From the NCBI RefSeq assembly GCF_000203795.2, contig NW_006281118.1, forward strand, positions 124,001-188,000: a stretch of 64,000 nucleotides of DNA. Direction: 5' to 3'. Below, piece by piece: positions 44,632-58,527 of this stretch (position 1 is its first letter; each line of letters begins with the position of its first letter). The notes beneath the pieces were generated by a model. The model was not told the origin of the DNA. It ran no database searches and saw nothing but the letters and a program-made list of their open reading frames with translations. Both the position numbers and the translations under genes were made by a program. This DNA comes from Batrachochytrium dendrobatidis JAM81. Taxonomy: Eukaryota; Chytridiomycota; Chytridiomycetes; Rhizophydiales.

Positions 44632-44926
44632 GCTTGAATTGCACTGGTCAAGATAATTTATAAAAAATACTAAACCTTAATGTCCGAAGTTGTCAACTTG
44701 TAATTCTTTTTTGGTTAATAATTCGTCCTGATCGACCCTGATATAAAAACTGTACTTTCAGACTATTCACTCAACTCTGTAAACCATTCAACCGTCTGTT
44801 TTACCCTTTAAAAAGCTTAGTCATACAAAAAATAGCTTTATTTCAATTGTCAATCGATAGAAATTGCATAGAATTACATCTGTCTGTTTAGTGAAGAAAC
44901 AGAAAGCAAGTTTTCAAAGAAAACAG
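44632..44926. other. Spacer between tandem minus-strand genes
   Basis: 295 bp upstream of the SANT gene and downstream of the S41 peptidase stop. AT-rich; no feature recognised. Confidence 0.4.
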
Positions 44927-47797
44927 TTAAGCACGCTCAACACGGAACTGGTTGATTGTAGCACCGGAAAAGTCGACACCACCATCAGAAGTAAAGCGAA
45001 GTGCAATGGAAAACTCTTTTGATGGAGCAGTGAAGGGGAACGATCCAGTAACAGTGACATTGTTACCCGACACACCAGGGAAGACAGTCTTTTGGTCAGA
45101 AGACTTGGAAGAAAGCAATGGAGTAACCTTACCATCTGATCCCTTGACATCCAAGTAGAGGAAATCAAAATCGGGCTCAGAATCCAGATTCACATCCAAC
45201 TTGACAACAAGCTTCTCACCAGCAGTAGCAGTAAAGAACACATCAATGGCGGAATCAACATTTTCAACGTATCGGATGCCGTTACCAATAATGAATTTAC
45301 CATTCTTGCCCTTATTCCATCCATTGGCAGTAGAGGTCTGGTCAGTGTTGTACAGACCAACATTCTTGGTAAAGGAAGTAAACTCGAACGCGGGTCCAGT
45401 GGTAATGTCATATCTCTGGCTCGAAGAAGGCAAAAGGCGAACGAAACGGTTGGTCTTTAGCACTTGCTTGCCCTTGGTGGTACCAATAATTCGAACGGCT
45501 CTGTTTCCAAGATCGGCATGAGCACTGCTGCCAGCAAAGATGTCAACATCAATTGTCTTTGCGGTGGCAGGGACGTCCTGGTTTTTGTAAAGAGTCTTTC
45601 CATCAGTGGAGGAAAAGGTAAGCTTTTCAATACCAGAGACTTCGGCATGAATGACAAGGGAGTCAGGGCTGGATTCATAGGACAATGGCTCAGAAACAAA
45701 GTGGAGTTTGTTCTGGCCAGTCTTTTCACCAATGCGGACAAGGTTGTCAGCAATACGATCGTACTGAGTGTTGGTTGTGGAGTTGGGCTGCAGATCGGAC
45801 CAACGAGCACGCACAACAATATCTGTCTTGATACCGAGATCTTCAATCAATTGGCCGTTGTATTTACCGTTACGGACAGATTGACGAATACCAACGGAAA
45901 GACGGTTCATGTATTTTCCGGAAGTGGGCTTCCAGGTGAGCTCGTTAGTGAAGGGGAACTGTTTAAAGTCAAAGGGATCCATGAGCATCAACGCAGGGTC
46001 AACGTCCAGAATATTGGCACCACCACCACCAGTGTTTCCATCCTCACCGAAAATGGTACCAGCATCATAGTTTTGGACATTGGCAGAGAACAATTCACAA
46101 GCAGAGAAGCAGTTTCCATCAGTGAAAACACCCATGGGGCGAACGTAAGCCTGACCATAGGTGTTTGTGGCCTCGGCAGTGTCAAAGTCACCAATCTTGG
46201 TATAACGAGATCCAGCTGGAGTCTCGCTCCAAACCTGGGCCCAGATGTCGGAAGGATCCTTTCCTTCAACAAAGATGTTGTGGGTAACATTGTTCATCAA
46301 GTAGCGAGCACCGAATGGCTCGAAATCAGGCTTGAACAGCTGGGGAAGCATGTCAGCAAAGGTAATGTAACCACCTGGGTTGCTACGGATCTCGAACACA
46401 ACCGACTTGGTATCCTTCAACTCCTTGGAAAGCAGAGATCGGATGATGCGAATAGCGGGATCGATAGACTCGGCATCGGTAATGGGATCGGTTGGCTCAA
46501 AATCATCAAGCTTGATGACACCCATGTTCTTGGTCTGTGGCTTGTAAATGGCCCAGGAAACCTTGGTAACGCCAGTGGGGGTGAAAGTAACCTTTGGAGA
46601 TTCAGCTCCAATAATAGCTTGGTGCATCTTCTTCTCCTCAAGATCTTGGTGAGCACGAGCGCGGGGGTGCTTAAGATCCTTGATGACTTCAAACATGCGA
46701 GACTGAGTAGTGGCACCGGACTTGGAAGCACGGAGACTTGTGCTCTTGGGAGGAGCTGGAGTGTCTGGCAAAGTGGTGTTGGTCAGGTTCTTGTACATAT
46801 TGGAAGACAGAGCCCAGCATGCATTGGAGTGGCCAGTGACGTATGGAACATCGACAGTGTACTTGTGGTTATAGTGCTTGCGAGACTTGAAGCTAAGCTT
46901 GATAGAATCAACACTTGGGAGTCGGTTAACAGAGCCATAAATAGAACCAATGTACTCGAGAGCAGTACGCTGACCACCAAAATCATTGGCACCGTCACCA
47001 GATTTGAATTGGTTCTCCTTGAACCATTCGACAAAAGTCTTGCCATTGATACCCACGAGTTCATCACCAAGCTCAATCTTGGAGTACTCCTTGCCCACTA
47101 GAGCCAAAATTTCGGGAACTTTAGTGATGCCAGATACAAGAACGGTGGGCTTCTTGGCAATGTCCTTGTCACCCTCAACCAGTGAGTATTCCAGACCAGT
47201 GGTTGCAAAGAAACAACGGTATGGCGCGGAGTTGAACCAACGAGTGTGCTGATCACGGATCTTGACAAACACATCGCTGAGTGAGAGCTGGAGCTCCTCA
47301 TCACTGATCTTGTCAATGTTGCTACGGAGGCTCTTCATGACTGGGAACGGATCAGCGGCTGGTCCATAGTTGGTCATCTTGGAATCATAATTGACCCATG
47401 CCTAGACACGAAGAATGGAATCAAGGGTAGCGCGAATGTATTGGACGGGAATAATAGGACAATTGTAACCATTCGAATCGAGGCGTAAAATTAATTTGAC
47501 CCGCAAATTGAATATAGAATGAGTAACAAAAATATAGAAATGATCATTCAACACACAATAGGAATGTCCAACTATAGTATTCAGTGTAGACAATCCAAAT
47601 CAATCAGAAAACAGACGACTTACGGTAAGAATATTTTCAGCATTCTTGAGAATGACCTCCTTTTGGGCACGAGTGGTGGGCAAAAATGTAAAGCGGCCAG
47701 CATCACGATCAGCCTTGATGAGATTGTATTGAGGGAAATCTGCAGATACGACAGAGGCAGCAGTGGCCAACAGAGCAACTACAGATGAAACAAGCAT
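44927..47797 (-). CDS. Secreted S41-family (C-terminal-processing type) peptidase
   Basis: Two exons, 47624-47797 and 44927-47401, give 882 residues. The ATG is followed by a clear signal peptide (MLVSSVVALLATAASVVSA), so the protein enters the secretory pathway. The N-terminal half contains a region with HTRWFNSAPYRCFFATTGLE and a PDZ-like segment (GDELVGINGKTFVEWF). The tail-specific-protease core follows: SVVFEIRSNPGGYITFADML, then DGNCFSACELFSANVQ at about residue 485, where the Ser lies at the S41 nucleophile position, and FGEDGNTGGGGANI. The C-terminal 300 residues are beta-rich with repeated Thr/Ser/Asp content. Such S41-related peptidases are expanded in some chytrids and may digest external protein; that is general knowledge, not shown here. 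Codon use is more GC-rich and biased than in neighbouring genes, suggesting high expression. This bias also produces a long antisense open frame. Confidence 0.85.
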
Positions 47798-49838
47798 TGT
47801 ATATGTATGTAAAGTGTATGTTCTACGGTGAAAGAATAGAAAAACTATTTATGAATTAAAACAGATTTCAACGCACCAGGTATTTATGGAAACGGAATCT
47901 GTAATGATTGAAACAGTTACAATGCATTAATACCTTGTTGCAAATTTGACCCGTATATACGTGAAATATACTTTTACTTAGCAGCTAAAGGGTAGTCTAT
48001 ACTTGCGCCATTGCACTTGACACTATTGCGGGTGAACAGAAACGCTACTCGAAATATGAATTAACTTGCACCCGCAACTAATCATTCGCTGCTTTGCCAC
48101 ATCAAATGAAATTAGTTGACAGACTAATCGAGCTATTACAACCCGTCGAAATGTGATTGAGCCAATATGAGTACTTTTTCATTTAGCATAATGGCAATAC
48201 TGCTTTGATTGCATAACAGGAACGTACTGTAATTATAGCTAGTGACAATGAGCATGATAGCGAGGGGATAATGATAAATTGTTAGTAGCCAACACCATGA
48301 GTGTTATCATGTGTTTGAGATACTTGCATAAAATTCATTCAATCACACTTTATGTGGTTGGGTTTGATGTCGCTCTTTTGGAAATATTGATAGATTGTTC
48401 ATCTGCTGATTTGAATAGCAGGAGTATCTATTGCCTGTGTTTCCTGTACCGCAGCCAGTTTACTGAGCAATTTACTGCTCTTTTCGATTAAATATAGAAC
48501 AACCTTTTTTGACCCTGCTTTGACACAATCCTAAATACTACATCTATAGTGTATTCTAACCTAAATCAATCGTGCAGTTTTACAAATGAATTCATGTTTT
48601 CGAGATGCTGCTGTTTGAGCCTCTTGATGCCATCAGAATGTCCAACTCATGATGAGTGAGATCTCTATGCAATCAAAATAAATATACTCTTCCCTGTTCT
48701 CACCCTCATTATCGCTGAAACGTAATTACACTTCCAAGCATGTTCTGTTGCATATGACTAGTCATGTTGTATCAGCCGTGTTTGACTTTTCGCGTTCAAG
48801 CCAATATCAAATGGATTAGTGATGCCATCACCAATACATGCAATGTATAGTCAGTTTGCTGTACAATATGCCGCAATCACATTATCTAATTGCCTACTTA
48901 AATGGTGTGATTTTACAAGCGATGACTCGTCAAATCATCAAAGTAGATGCAGTCTGATCTTTGAGAAAATTGTAGATGAACTAGGGCTCGGCTTTAAAAA
49001 TATTAAACAAGTGGCTTCAAAGTGTTTGATGGTTTACACTTGGCAAACAATACCAAACTGATAGTGTATCAAAGTTTAAACACACATCAATTTGATGCTA
49101 GATTCGATACTATGCCCAGTAGTATGGTTCACAGTATAGGATGCCAGTGTTGAGTGGCTTTATAATAATGAATTAATTTGGCATTCTTGATTTGTAAACG
49201 ATTGCTTTCAAAACACGCACATCCACTGCCAGCTGGTGTTCAAGTGTATTTTGCCTATATCAGCATCAGAAAATCAGTATACATCATATAACTGATTGAA
49301 ATACTGATGACCAACTAAACATCAAGTGGTTCCATGTAAATATGGTAACAGCTCAAGGCGCAACCACATTTGAACATTTCGAACCCCCAAACTACCCTTA
49401 AATCAAATACTGTCGTAAAAGCCTTGAAGCTTACCAATTAAATTACTCGAGTGCTGCACCATCAATACTATATATTGGCATGCTTTGCTATTCATGCAGT
49501 TCAATAAGATATATTGCATAAATCATTGAGATCTTACCCTATTTCCCGGAAATGGTGTTATTCTTTTTGATTTTTAACTCCAGTGATAGCCGCTTTCCCC
49601 GATTGTTTGTACAAGCAATTAGATTTGATTTTAATCGACCTAAACAACTCAAACTATCCGTCAACTACTCAACCTGCACATTCCACCAAAAAACAGGATT
49701 GACCAATACTTGATCCAACAATATGTATTGGTGGGTAACACGAGTAAACTATCATAAAAACATACATTAGTAATGATTAAGCGTGTCGTGTATTTAAACA
49801 ACTATATCAAAAGTTTAATCCATTTAAATGAGTCGAGT
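47798..49838. other. Gene-poor intergenic region
   Basis: About 2.0 kb between the S41 peptidase start and the small ORF next to CDC7. It is AT-rich, with scattered frames of at most 80 codons. I saw no family motif, RNA gene or full copy of the dispersed element. It presumably holds the promoter of the highly biased S41 gene at its left end. Confidence 0.45.
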
Positions 49839-50087
49839 TCATGACATTACCATTGCAAAAATACGCTGATTTTTATTAGATTTCAATGCAAGAAAATCAG
49901 CATTGATCGTCTGTCTGGTTGTTGGGCTTGAATAATTTACAAGTTGTGTAATGAGTGTGTTGGCTATTTCTGCACTGGCTTGAGTCTTGATGACACCACC
50001 AAGAATATCAGCTTTAAAAAGTCGTTCAATTTGAATGACATCTTGGAAAGTTTCGGACATGTTATAAAGTATCCCAAAAATTTCCAA
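49839..50087 (-). CDS. Possible small protein divergent from CDC7
   Basis: An open frame of 82 codons starting ATG 50087 (or ATG 50060, MSETFQDVIQIERLFKADIL). The encoded peptide is amphipathic and of normal composition, with an alanine/threonine-rich helix and an ending NKNQRIFAM. A GTAATG donor follows FAM at about 49850. A further open block begins after an AG at 49749-49750 in the matching phase (FTRVTHQYILLDQ). A two- or three-exon gene is therefore plausible. I do not recognise the family. It sits only 7 bp from the CDC7 ATG if 50087 is used, so one of the two starts may be wrong. Confidence 0.35.
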   Translation of the reverse strand: MEIFGILYNMSETFQDVIQIERLFKADILGGVIKTQASAEIANTLITQLVNYSSPTTRQTINADFLALKSNKNQRIFAMVMS

Positions 50088-50094
50088 GTCAGCG

Positions 50095-52387
<2,293 letters not shown>

Positions 52388-52609
52388 CATTGCTCTGCAG
52401 ACTTGATGCAGCATCTAAGCCAGGAGTGTATATACATTGGCAGTTTTCGGTATAGTTGAACTTGTTATCACAGCATTTGAATTAAAGTTGATGATAAAAA
52501 CTATAAGCAAAACAGTTTATTTTTAATTCATTTCGAAAGTGCAAACAATTTGCTCAGGTATTCAAATGACAAGTGTAGAGGATTACAACAGTTGTTGATG
52601 ACTTGACAT

Positions 52610-54636
52610 TTAGCCAAAAGAGCGGCCAAAAGATCTAGGAATAGCGTGAGGATGAGAATCGTTTGGCTGGAACCCCATTATTGGCGAAGCAGAAGGAGAT
52701 CTAGCCACGCTTCCAGATCGACTAGAAATACTCAATTGTCGTTGAAACACATGTGGAGCGGGTGTACTGGTAGACTCGTATTTCAGTATAGGAAGTGTAG
52801 GTGGAAACTGGTCATCCAGCATTTCCATTGTGAAGGGATTTGAAGATGAGGGAAAAGATCCATTAGTTTGTTTGAGTATAAGCATCTCAGTGAGTTGACG
52901 CAAACGTTGGTAATGGGCAGATGAAGTGTTTCGCCATTCTTCATTTGCAGCCTCTGATTCTTGAAGTCGGTGCTTTGCATCATTTAACTAATACATTGAA
53001 GAAACCAAAAAAATTAAAATAAACTGATTGAGATTCCAACATTGAAACAAGTTTTTCGTTTTGTAATAGAATCTTATTACCTCTGCTTTGAGAACTTCAA
53101 TCACACCAGGACCAGCCGCGATTGATGGAGAAGTGAGCTCAGACATGGATGAGCTACTGCTATGCGCATACCCCCACTTTTTATTCGATCTAATATTTGT
53201 ATAGCAGTTGGATAAACAAGACAGATTGTTGACGAGTTGAACTCAATTTCGAGACATGAAATAGCCAGTACTTACGATGTGGAAACAGAAGGGCCATTTC
53301 CTACTCTTCCTCGTAACTCGTCAAGTTGTTTTTGAAGTCGATTCACCATAAACTCTTGTTCTTTTTCCAACACGCACTCCATTTCAACCTTGTCTTTTTG
53401 AAGCTAGATTTGAAGTGATTGCGGTTCAATGACAGATTCAAAATTTGAACAAGTTAGTCTATGGACCAGTAAACATGACATGATTGTATAATTGGATAAA
53501 ACGCTGTAATCAACCTGACGTAGTTTTTTTTGCAGTTGGTTTGTAATCATTTCTTCCTCTGCCTCGACACGCATTAGCAAATCTCCTTTTTCATGTTGTA
53601 GTTGCTGAATCCGCTTCATCAAAGTATTTGAAATGTATTCTTCTTCGACTTCAGCGGTGGCTTGCTAATATGGTTGACACGCAATGATGTGATACATGGA
53701 GTATAGAATTAATAAGACTGAACAAGGGATGCCAAGCTTGATTACGGAACCAGTCATAATATGATTTGCTAGAATCAATCAAACCAAAAGATACTTGCCA
53801 AATTGACAGTCATTTGTTTAAGTGCTTGCTTATCAGCTCTAACATTGCAATCAAGTATTAATATGGTTGCTTAAACTGGGTAGATATAAAGCAAAGTTTG
53901 CGGCAAGATTTCAAACTAGAAACGCACCTCAAGGTTGCAACCAATCCCTTTTCGGCCTTCAAATCCTGTTTCAGTTTGTTCATGGTCCGCTGTTGAGATT
54001 CTAATTCGGAAACAAGTGACTGCATTCTTGTTCTAAGCACAGTTGGATCGTTACTATATTAAGTAATCAATAAAAGTTAAAATTCATCAGAATTGATGAG
54101 TTTATTCCTACCAATGACATAGAATAGTATTACCTGTCACTCAGACGCCCAACAGGCAACTCAATATCCAGAGATTGATTCTACAATAGAATAACGATTA
54201 AAATGAAAGAGTCAAGATGTGATGACAGTAGGAATGGAATACAAAATGGTTGTTCAAGATGAATAGAACAGTATGATTGGTTTAGTTGATATCAGACAAT
54301 AAGAAACCAAGAGAGTTAATCCAGTAGATTACAAACCTGTTCAGAACCCTTGCGAACAGACAGTTGGACAGGAGTGATATCTGGATGAGTTGCATCTGCA
54401 GTTTGCATGGACAGTTGTTTTGACATGATAATAGAATTGCAGCTGAATCAAAGTATGAGCATATCAAATCATGTGCGAGATACTTGAGTCAATTCAACTC
54501 ACCTGTGTGATTGGCTTGTTCTAAGACCACCAAATCCAGTGTCCTTTAGAGCGTGGGGAAGAGGATGCGAGTTGCTGTTTGCATTTGTGGTTCGCGTCCT
54601 GTTGAATGCTCTCGATTCCTTGGTCAACGTTGTCAT
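52610..54636 (-). CDS. CCDC6-like coiled-coil protein
   Basis: About eight exons. The ATG is at 54636 and the first exon ends SQSHR before a GTGAGT donor. A Ser/Thr-rich N-terminus (45 residues) precedes a long coiled coil: RMQSLVSELESQQRTMNKLK, then the hallmark repeats VEEEYISNTLMKRIQQLQHE, AEEEMITNQLQKKLRQLQ and EKEQEFMVNRLQKQLDELRG. The E-x-E-E-x-(I/V)-x-N-x-L-x-K pattern, three times, is that of human CCDC6 (DUF2046). The C-terminus is Ser/Pro-rich (RQLSISSRSGSVARSPSASP) with likely phosphorylation sites and ends RSFGRSFG. In humans CCDC6 acts in the DNA-damage checkpoint and is a RET fusion partner; the fungal role is not known. Middle exon borders are approximate. Confidence 0.82.
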
Positions 54637-54777
54637 GACAATCTATAATAATTCTTAAAATAATTCATAACTCTAATATGATCTTACTATTCAAATCAAC
54701 TGTCAAACAATCTACTGATGTTTGTAAAAAGAATTCTTCATTCTAACACTTTTGATTGGTTTGACAATTGAATTGAC

Positions 54778-54784
54778 AAAAAAA
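54778..54784 (-). terminator. RNA polymerase III terminator of tRNA-Glu
   Basis: Seven consecutive T residues on the minus strand, three bases past the tRNA 3' end, as expected for Pol III termination. Confidence 0.85.
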
Positions 54785-54786
54785 TA

Positions 54787-54858
54787 CTCCACATCGGGGA
54801 ATCGAACCCCGGCCACCACGGTGAAAGCGTGGGATCCTAACCACTGGACCAATGCGGA
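54787..54858 (-). tRNA. tRNA-Glu (anticodon TTC)
   Basis: Read on the minus strand from 54858. A 7-bp acceptor stem TCCGCAT/ATGTGGA (one G-T pair) carries discriminator G at 54787. The D-arm holds A-box TGGTCCAGTGG. The anticodon stem-loop is CCACG-CTTTCAC-CGTGG with TTC, and the T-arm is CCGGGGTTCGATTCCCCG (B-box GGTTCGATTCC). No intron and no encoded CCA. A run of seven T (54778-54784 on the minus strand) follows. All cloverleaf stems pair. Confidence 0.96.
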
Positions 54859-55532
54859 CTGCAAACATCCTGTTTCTATTTACTATATTATTCTTAATTA
54901 TTACACTTGTGATCTCGGCTAGTTGATTGTATTCAACATTCTGCTCGAGTAATAATTACCATGTTTAATAAATTTGTAAAGATCTGAAACAGAGTCGACT
55001 ATTATATTAAATCTTGATGTTTGACTCTGGTTAAACTACTGGTTTTGTAATCCGTCAATGTAAGCTTGTGTTACGAAATTAGGATATTGCTATTGAAATA
55101 ATCGATTGGTGACGAAATTGACAACCTGCAAGATGGCTAGATAATTGTAAAGCATGTATAGTGTTTCAAGATGGCTGATCTATAAAGCCAATACAACAAT
55201 CATGAAACATTGACCAGTCAATAAAATATCCGACATTGGTAGTATATAATACTGCTGGATCCAGAAATATCAAAAATATGAGTGGTTAGGGTTCTGCTGT
55301 GTAACGGAATTCCTGGTACGAAGAGTATACTGCGGTTGCTACATGGTAATTCACAAGCACTCGATTCTTCTATATTCCACTGTTTCGTATCCGCTTAAAA
55401 TCACATTTATTCAACTAGTACACTTTTCATCTGTAAATGGTATGCTTGATTTGATCGTATTGCATCAACCAACTAATATACGCTTCCAAAATCCATCAAT
55501 TACAAGATCGTTCATCAAGATCAAACTAAACT
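54859..55532. other. Intergenic region left of the tandem duplication
   Basis: About 670 bp after the tRNA (5' side) with no gene recognised. It ends at the left breakpoint of the 1.38-kb duplication. Confidence 0.4.
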
Positions 55533-56911
55533 GTTTCCAATGCAATCTCTGTTGATGTTGACCGGGGTCATCAAACCATTGGCTTGATTAAACCACAGTT
55601 CAGGGCTGCTGTTTAGTTTAAGGGCTGGAATTATGCAACTGTATACAAAAGGGCGGCTCTAATGCATTAGACAACTGAATAGTCCAATGTTTGAAAACAC
55701 GCTAGCTTACTAGGTATAATAGGGCTGCATATACCACAGCCATCCACAAAATCTGTCAATCTAAACAGTACATCAAACATATCGATACCTTGATTTACGG
55801 TCATTTCATCATGTGAACCAATATGCTGTCACATAATAGCTTATCATTCTGTATAGATTATTTTAGATTCGGATAAAACGGTTCAAGGAACAAGCCACGA
55901 TACAAGCAACGCCAATGCCCCGTCATCTCAGTGCACATAAGGCTTAAAATCAAACATCCATCAATCTACACATCCTATTAAGCAGTATCTATATTACGCC
56001 GTAGCTGTGTGTACATATGCTTTTATACATACCTCAATCTCAAACAGTTTTGTATAAATTGAGTCGATTTTACTCCAGTTTTTAGTCATCTTACAACAAT
56101 CTACTTCTTGCATCAACATTTACAATGAAATTTACAATCTTTACCATTGCCGCCACTTGCATTGCTGCCGTGTCTGCTGCTTCAAGTACTCCTGAAAGTG
56201 GTGTTTCCACCAATCTCGGGAAACGTGGTTTAAAGTCATTTTTAAAACGCCAAAAATCTGTCAAGCATAAACAGTGCGATCCCAAAAAGTGTGTCCAAAA
56301 TTATGACGAGTCTTATTGCTATAGTACTGAAGCCCAAACCGATCTAGTTCCATGCCGTGCTGGTGATCAAGGTGTCTGCAAAGAACGTGCTTTTTTAGCG
56401 TGTCTTCTTGGTGCTTGTACCTGCCTTGTTGCAACTGCAATTATTTCAGAAGGGCTAGACAATTAAGCATTTAAACGACTTGGCTACCTTTAATTTGTTG
56501 GATTCATGTTAAACTCAACAATTCGTTAATAAATCATTGTTTTTGACTACAATCAGTTGACATGCTTAAAGTGATATTTGAGTTTAATATATAAACTACT
56601 GCATAGTATAGCAGATTGATTAAAGTATCATGACTGTGTATCCAGTAAAGTCAAGATTGACAATGAATGTAGTAATGCAAGTCAGTTTTGATAAACGCGA
56701 CGCATTTCAGCAATCATGTCATTTACTAATGACAAGCATAGTGTTGATCACATATTCAAGACCAACCAGACTAGACATTACAATACTGTATACATGTTCA
56801 AGAGTAGTTATACTAATGATCATATACAAGTTGTATGAATTTCAAGACAATTTACAACAGTTTTTGTGATAATATAAAACTTGGCTTGAAAGTCGAGATC
56901 AAAGCAGAATC
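55533..56911 (+). repeat. Tandem duplication unit 1 (1,379 bp)
   Basis: Begins GTTTCCAATGCAATCTCTG and is followed directly by unit 2 at 56912, beginning with the same bases. It contains about 590 bp of upstream region, the secreted Cys-rich gene 56125-56466, and about 445 bp of downstream sequence. The first 740 bp match unit 2 with a single difference seen (GGGCTGGAATT versus GGGCTAGAATT). Confidence 0.9.
56125..56466 (+). CDS. Small secreted Cys-rich protein, copy 1
   Basis: A single exon of 113 residues. Signal peptide MKFTIFTIAATCIAAVSA, then a Ser/Thr-rich pro-region with two dibasic Kex2-type sites (NLGKR and FLKR, residues about 34 and 42). The mature part of about 70 residues has eight to nine cysteines (CDPKKC, YCYST, VPCRAGDQGVC, then ACLLGACTC) and ends in a hydrophobic stretch before EGLDN. 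It is unlike any domain I recognise. The architecture is that of a small secreted protein or effector-type candidate in a chytrid, but no activity is implied. The copy at 57504 shares residues 1-50 exactly and diverges after the first mature cysteine. The promoter region, including a TATAAA-like TGTATAAATTGAG at 56053, is shared with copy 2, so expression is probably similar. Confidence 0.72.
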   Translation: MKFTIFTIAATCIAAVSAASSTPESGVSTNLGKRGLKSFLKRQKSVKHKQCDPKKCVQNYDESYCYSTEAQTDLVPCRAGDQGVCKERAFLACLLGACTCLVATAIISEGLDN

Positions 56912-58284
56912 GTTTCCAATGCAATCTCTGTTGATGTTGACCGGGGTCATCAAACCATTGGCTTGATTAAACCACAGTTCAGGGCTGCTGTTTAGTTTAA
57001 GGGCTAGAATTATGCAACTGTATACAAAAGGGCGGCTCTAATGCATTAGACAACTGAATAGTCCAATGTTTGAAAACACGCTAGCTTACTAGGTATAATA
57101 GGGCTGCATATACCACAGCCATCCACAAAATCTGTCAATCTAAACAGTACATCAAACATATCGATACCTTGATTTACGGTCATTTCATCATGTGAACCAA
57201 TATGCTGTCACATAATAGCTTATCATTCTGTATAGATTATTTTAGATTCGGATAAAACGGTTCAAGGAACAAGCCACGATACAAGCAACGCCAATGCCCC
57301 GTCATCTCAGTGCACATAAGGCTTAAAATCAAACATCCATCAATCTACACATCCTATTAAGCAGTATCTATATTACGCCGTAGCTGTGTGTACATATGCT
57401 TTTATACATACCTCAATCTCAAACAGTTTTGTATAAATTGAGTCGATTTTACTCCAGTTTTTAGTCATCTTACAACAATCTACTTCTTGCATCAACATTT
57501 ACAATGAAATTTACAATCTTTACCATTGCCGCCACTTGCATTGCTGCCGTGTCTGCTGCTTCAAGTACTCCTGAAAGTGGTGTTTCCACCAATCTCGGGA
57601 AACGTGGTTTAAAGTCATTTTTAAAACGCCAAAAATCTGTCAAGCATAAACAGTGCAATCCCGAAAAGTGTTGCAAAAACTATGACGAGTCTTATTGCTA
57701 TAGTACTGAAAGCCAAACTGGTCCAGTCCCATGCCGTGCTGGTGATCAAGGTGCCTGCAAAGAACGTTCCTGTGAAGATTGTGGTATGGTTGTTGTTTGC
57801 TGCATTGCTCTAGCCGCATTTTCCCTGTGTCATAGTTAAGCATTTAAACGACTTGGCTACCTTTAATTTTTTGGATTCATATTAAAAATCAATACACTTA
57901 ATAAATCATTGTTTTTGACTACAATCAGTTGACATGCTTAAAATGATATTTGAGTGTAATATATAAACTACTGCATAGTATAGCAGATTGATTAAAGTAT
58001 CATGACTGTGTATCCAGTAAAGTCAAGATTGACAATGAATGTAGTAATGCAAGTCAGTTTTGATAAACGCGACGCATTTCAACAATCATGTCATTTACTA
58101 ATGACAAGCATAGTGTTGATCACATATTCAAGACCAACCAGACTAGACATTACAATAATATATACATGTTCAAGAGTAGTTATACTAATGATCATATACA
58201 AGTTGTATGAATTTCAAGACAATTTACAACAGTTTTTGTGGTAATATAAAACTTGGCTTGAAAGTCGAGATCAAAGCAGAATCG
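56912..58284 (+). repeat. Tandem duplication unit 2 (1,373 bp)
   Basis: Directly abuts unit 1 with no spacer. Alignable to 58284 (AGAATCG), after which the sequence becomes single copy. It is 6 bp shorter than unit 1, with small indels in the coding 3' half and 3' UTR. Offset is exactly 1,379 bp at both unit starts and gene starts. Confidence 0.9.
57504..57839 (+). CDS. Small secreted Cys-rich protein, copy 2
   Basis: A single exon of 111 residues, paralogue of 56125-56466. Signal peptide, pro-region and both dibasic sites are identical. The mature region keeps CxPxKC, YDESYCYST and VPCRAGDQGACKER. It then switches to SCEDCGMVVVCCIALAAFSL followed by CHS, gaining cysteines (CC at two places) relative to copy 1. 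Most changes between the copies are amino-acid replacing and lie in the last 60 codons plus the adjoining 3' UTR. This suggests either relaxed or diversifying selection on the mature peptide, with gene conversion keeping the 5' part the same. No function is assigned. Confidence 0.72.
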   Translation: MKFTIFTIAATCIAAVSAASSTPESGVSTNLGKRGLKSFLKRQKSVKHKQCNPEKCCKNYDESYCYSTESQTGPVPCRAGDQGACKERSCEDCGMVVVCCIALAAFSLCHS

Positions 58285-58527
58285 AAACTTGATTCAAAAT
58301 CTACTTTGCTGCATGGAATTGTTTTCAGTAGAATCAGTGCAGCAAGTGAGTTTGTAACAGGATTATATATGACATATGATTGTTTCTGTAAACACAATCG
58401 TTTTTAATGGCCGAGTCTTGTTCATTAAACAGAATATTATTGCTTGAATGCTCGATACTGACCTTGTTCCTTTTAAATGTGCATGTTTGAACAATGACTA
58501 TATTGATAATCAATAATCACTGGATAG

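Noticed and set aside
45464..47101. 545-codon plus-strand open frame
   Set aside because: It lies entirely antisense to the S41 peptidase, has no ATG context, introns or family motif, and is explained by the strong codon bias of the real gene.
48279..48491. 70-codon frame in the gene-poor region
   Set aside because: Isolated, no splice partners and no recognisable motif; expected by chance in AT-rich DNA.
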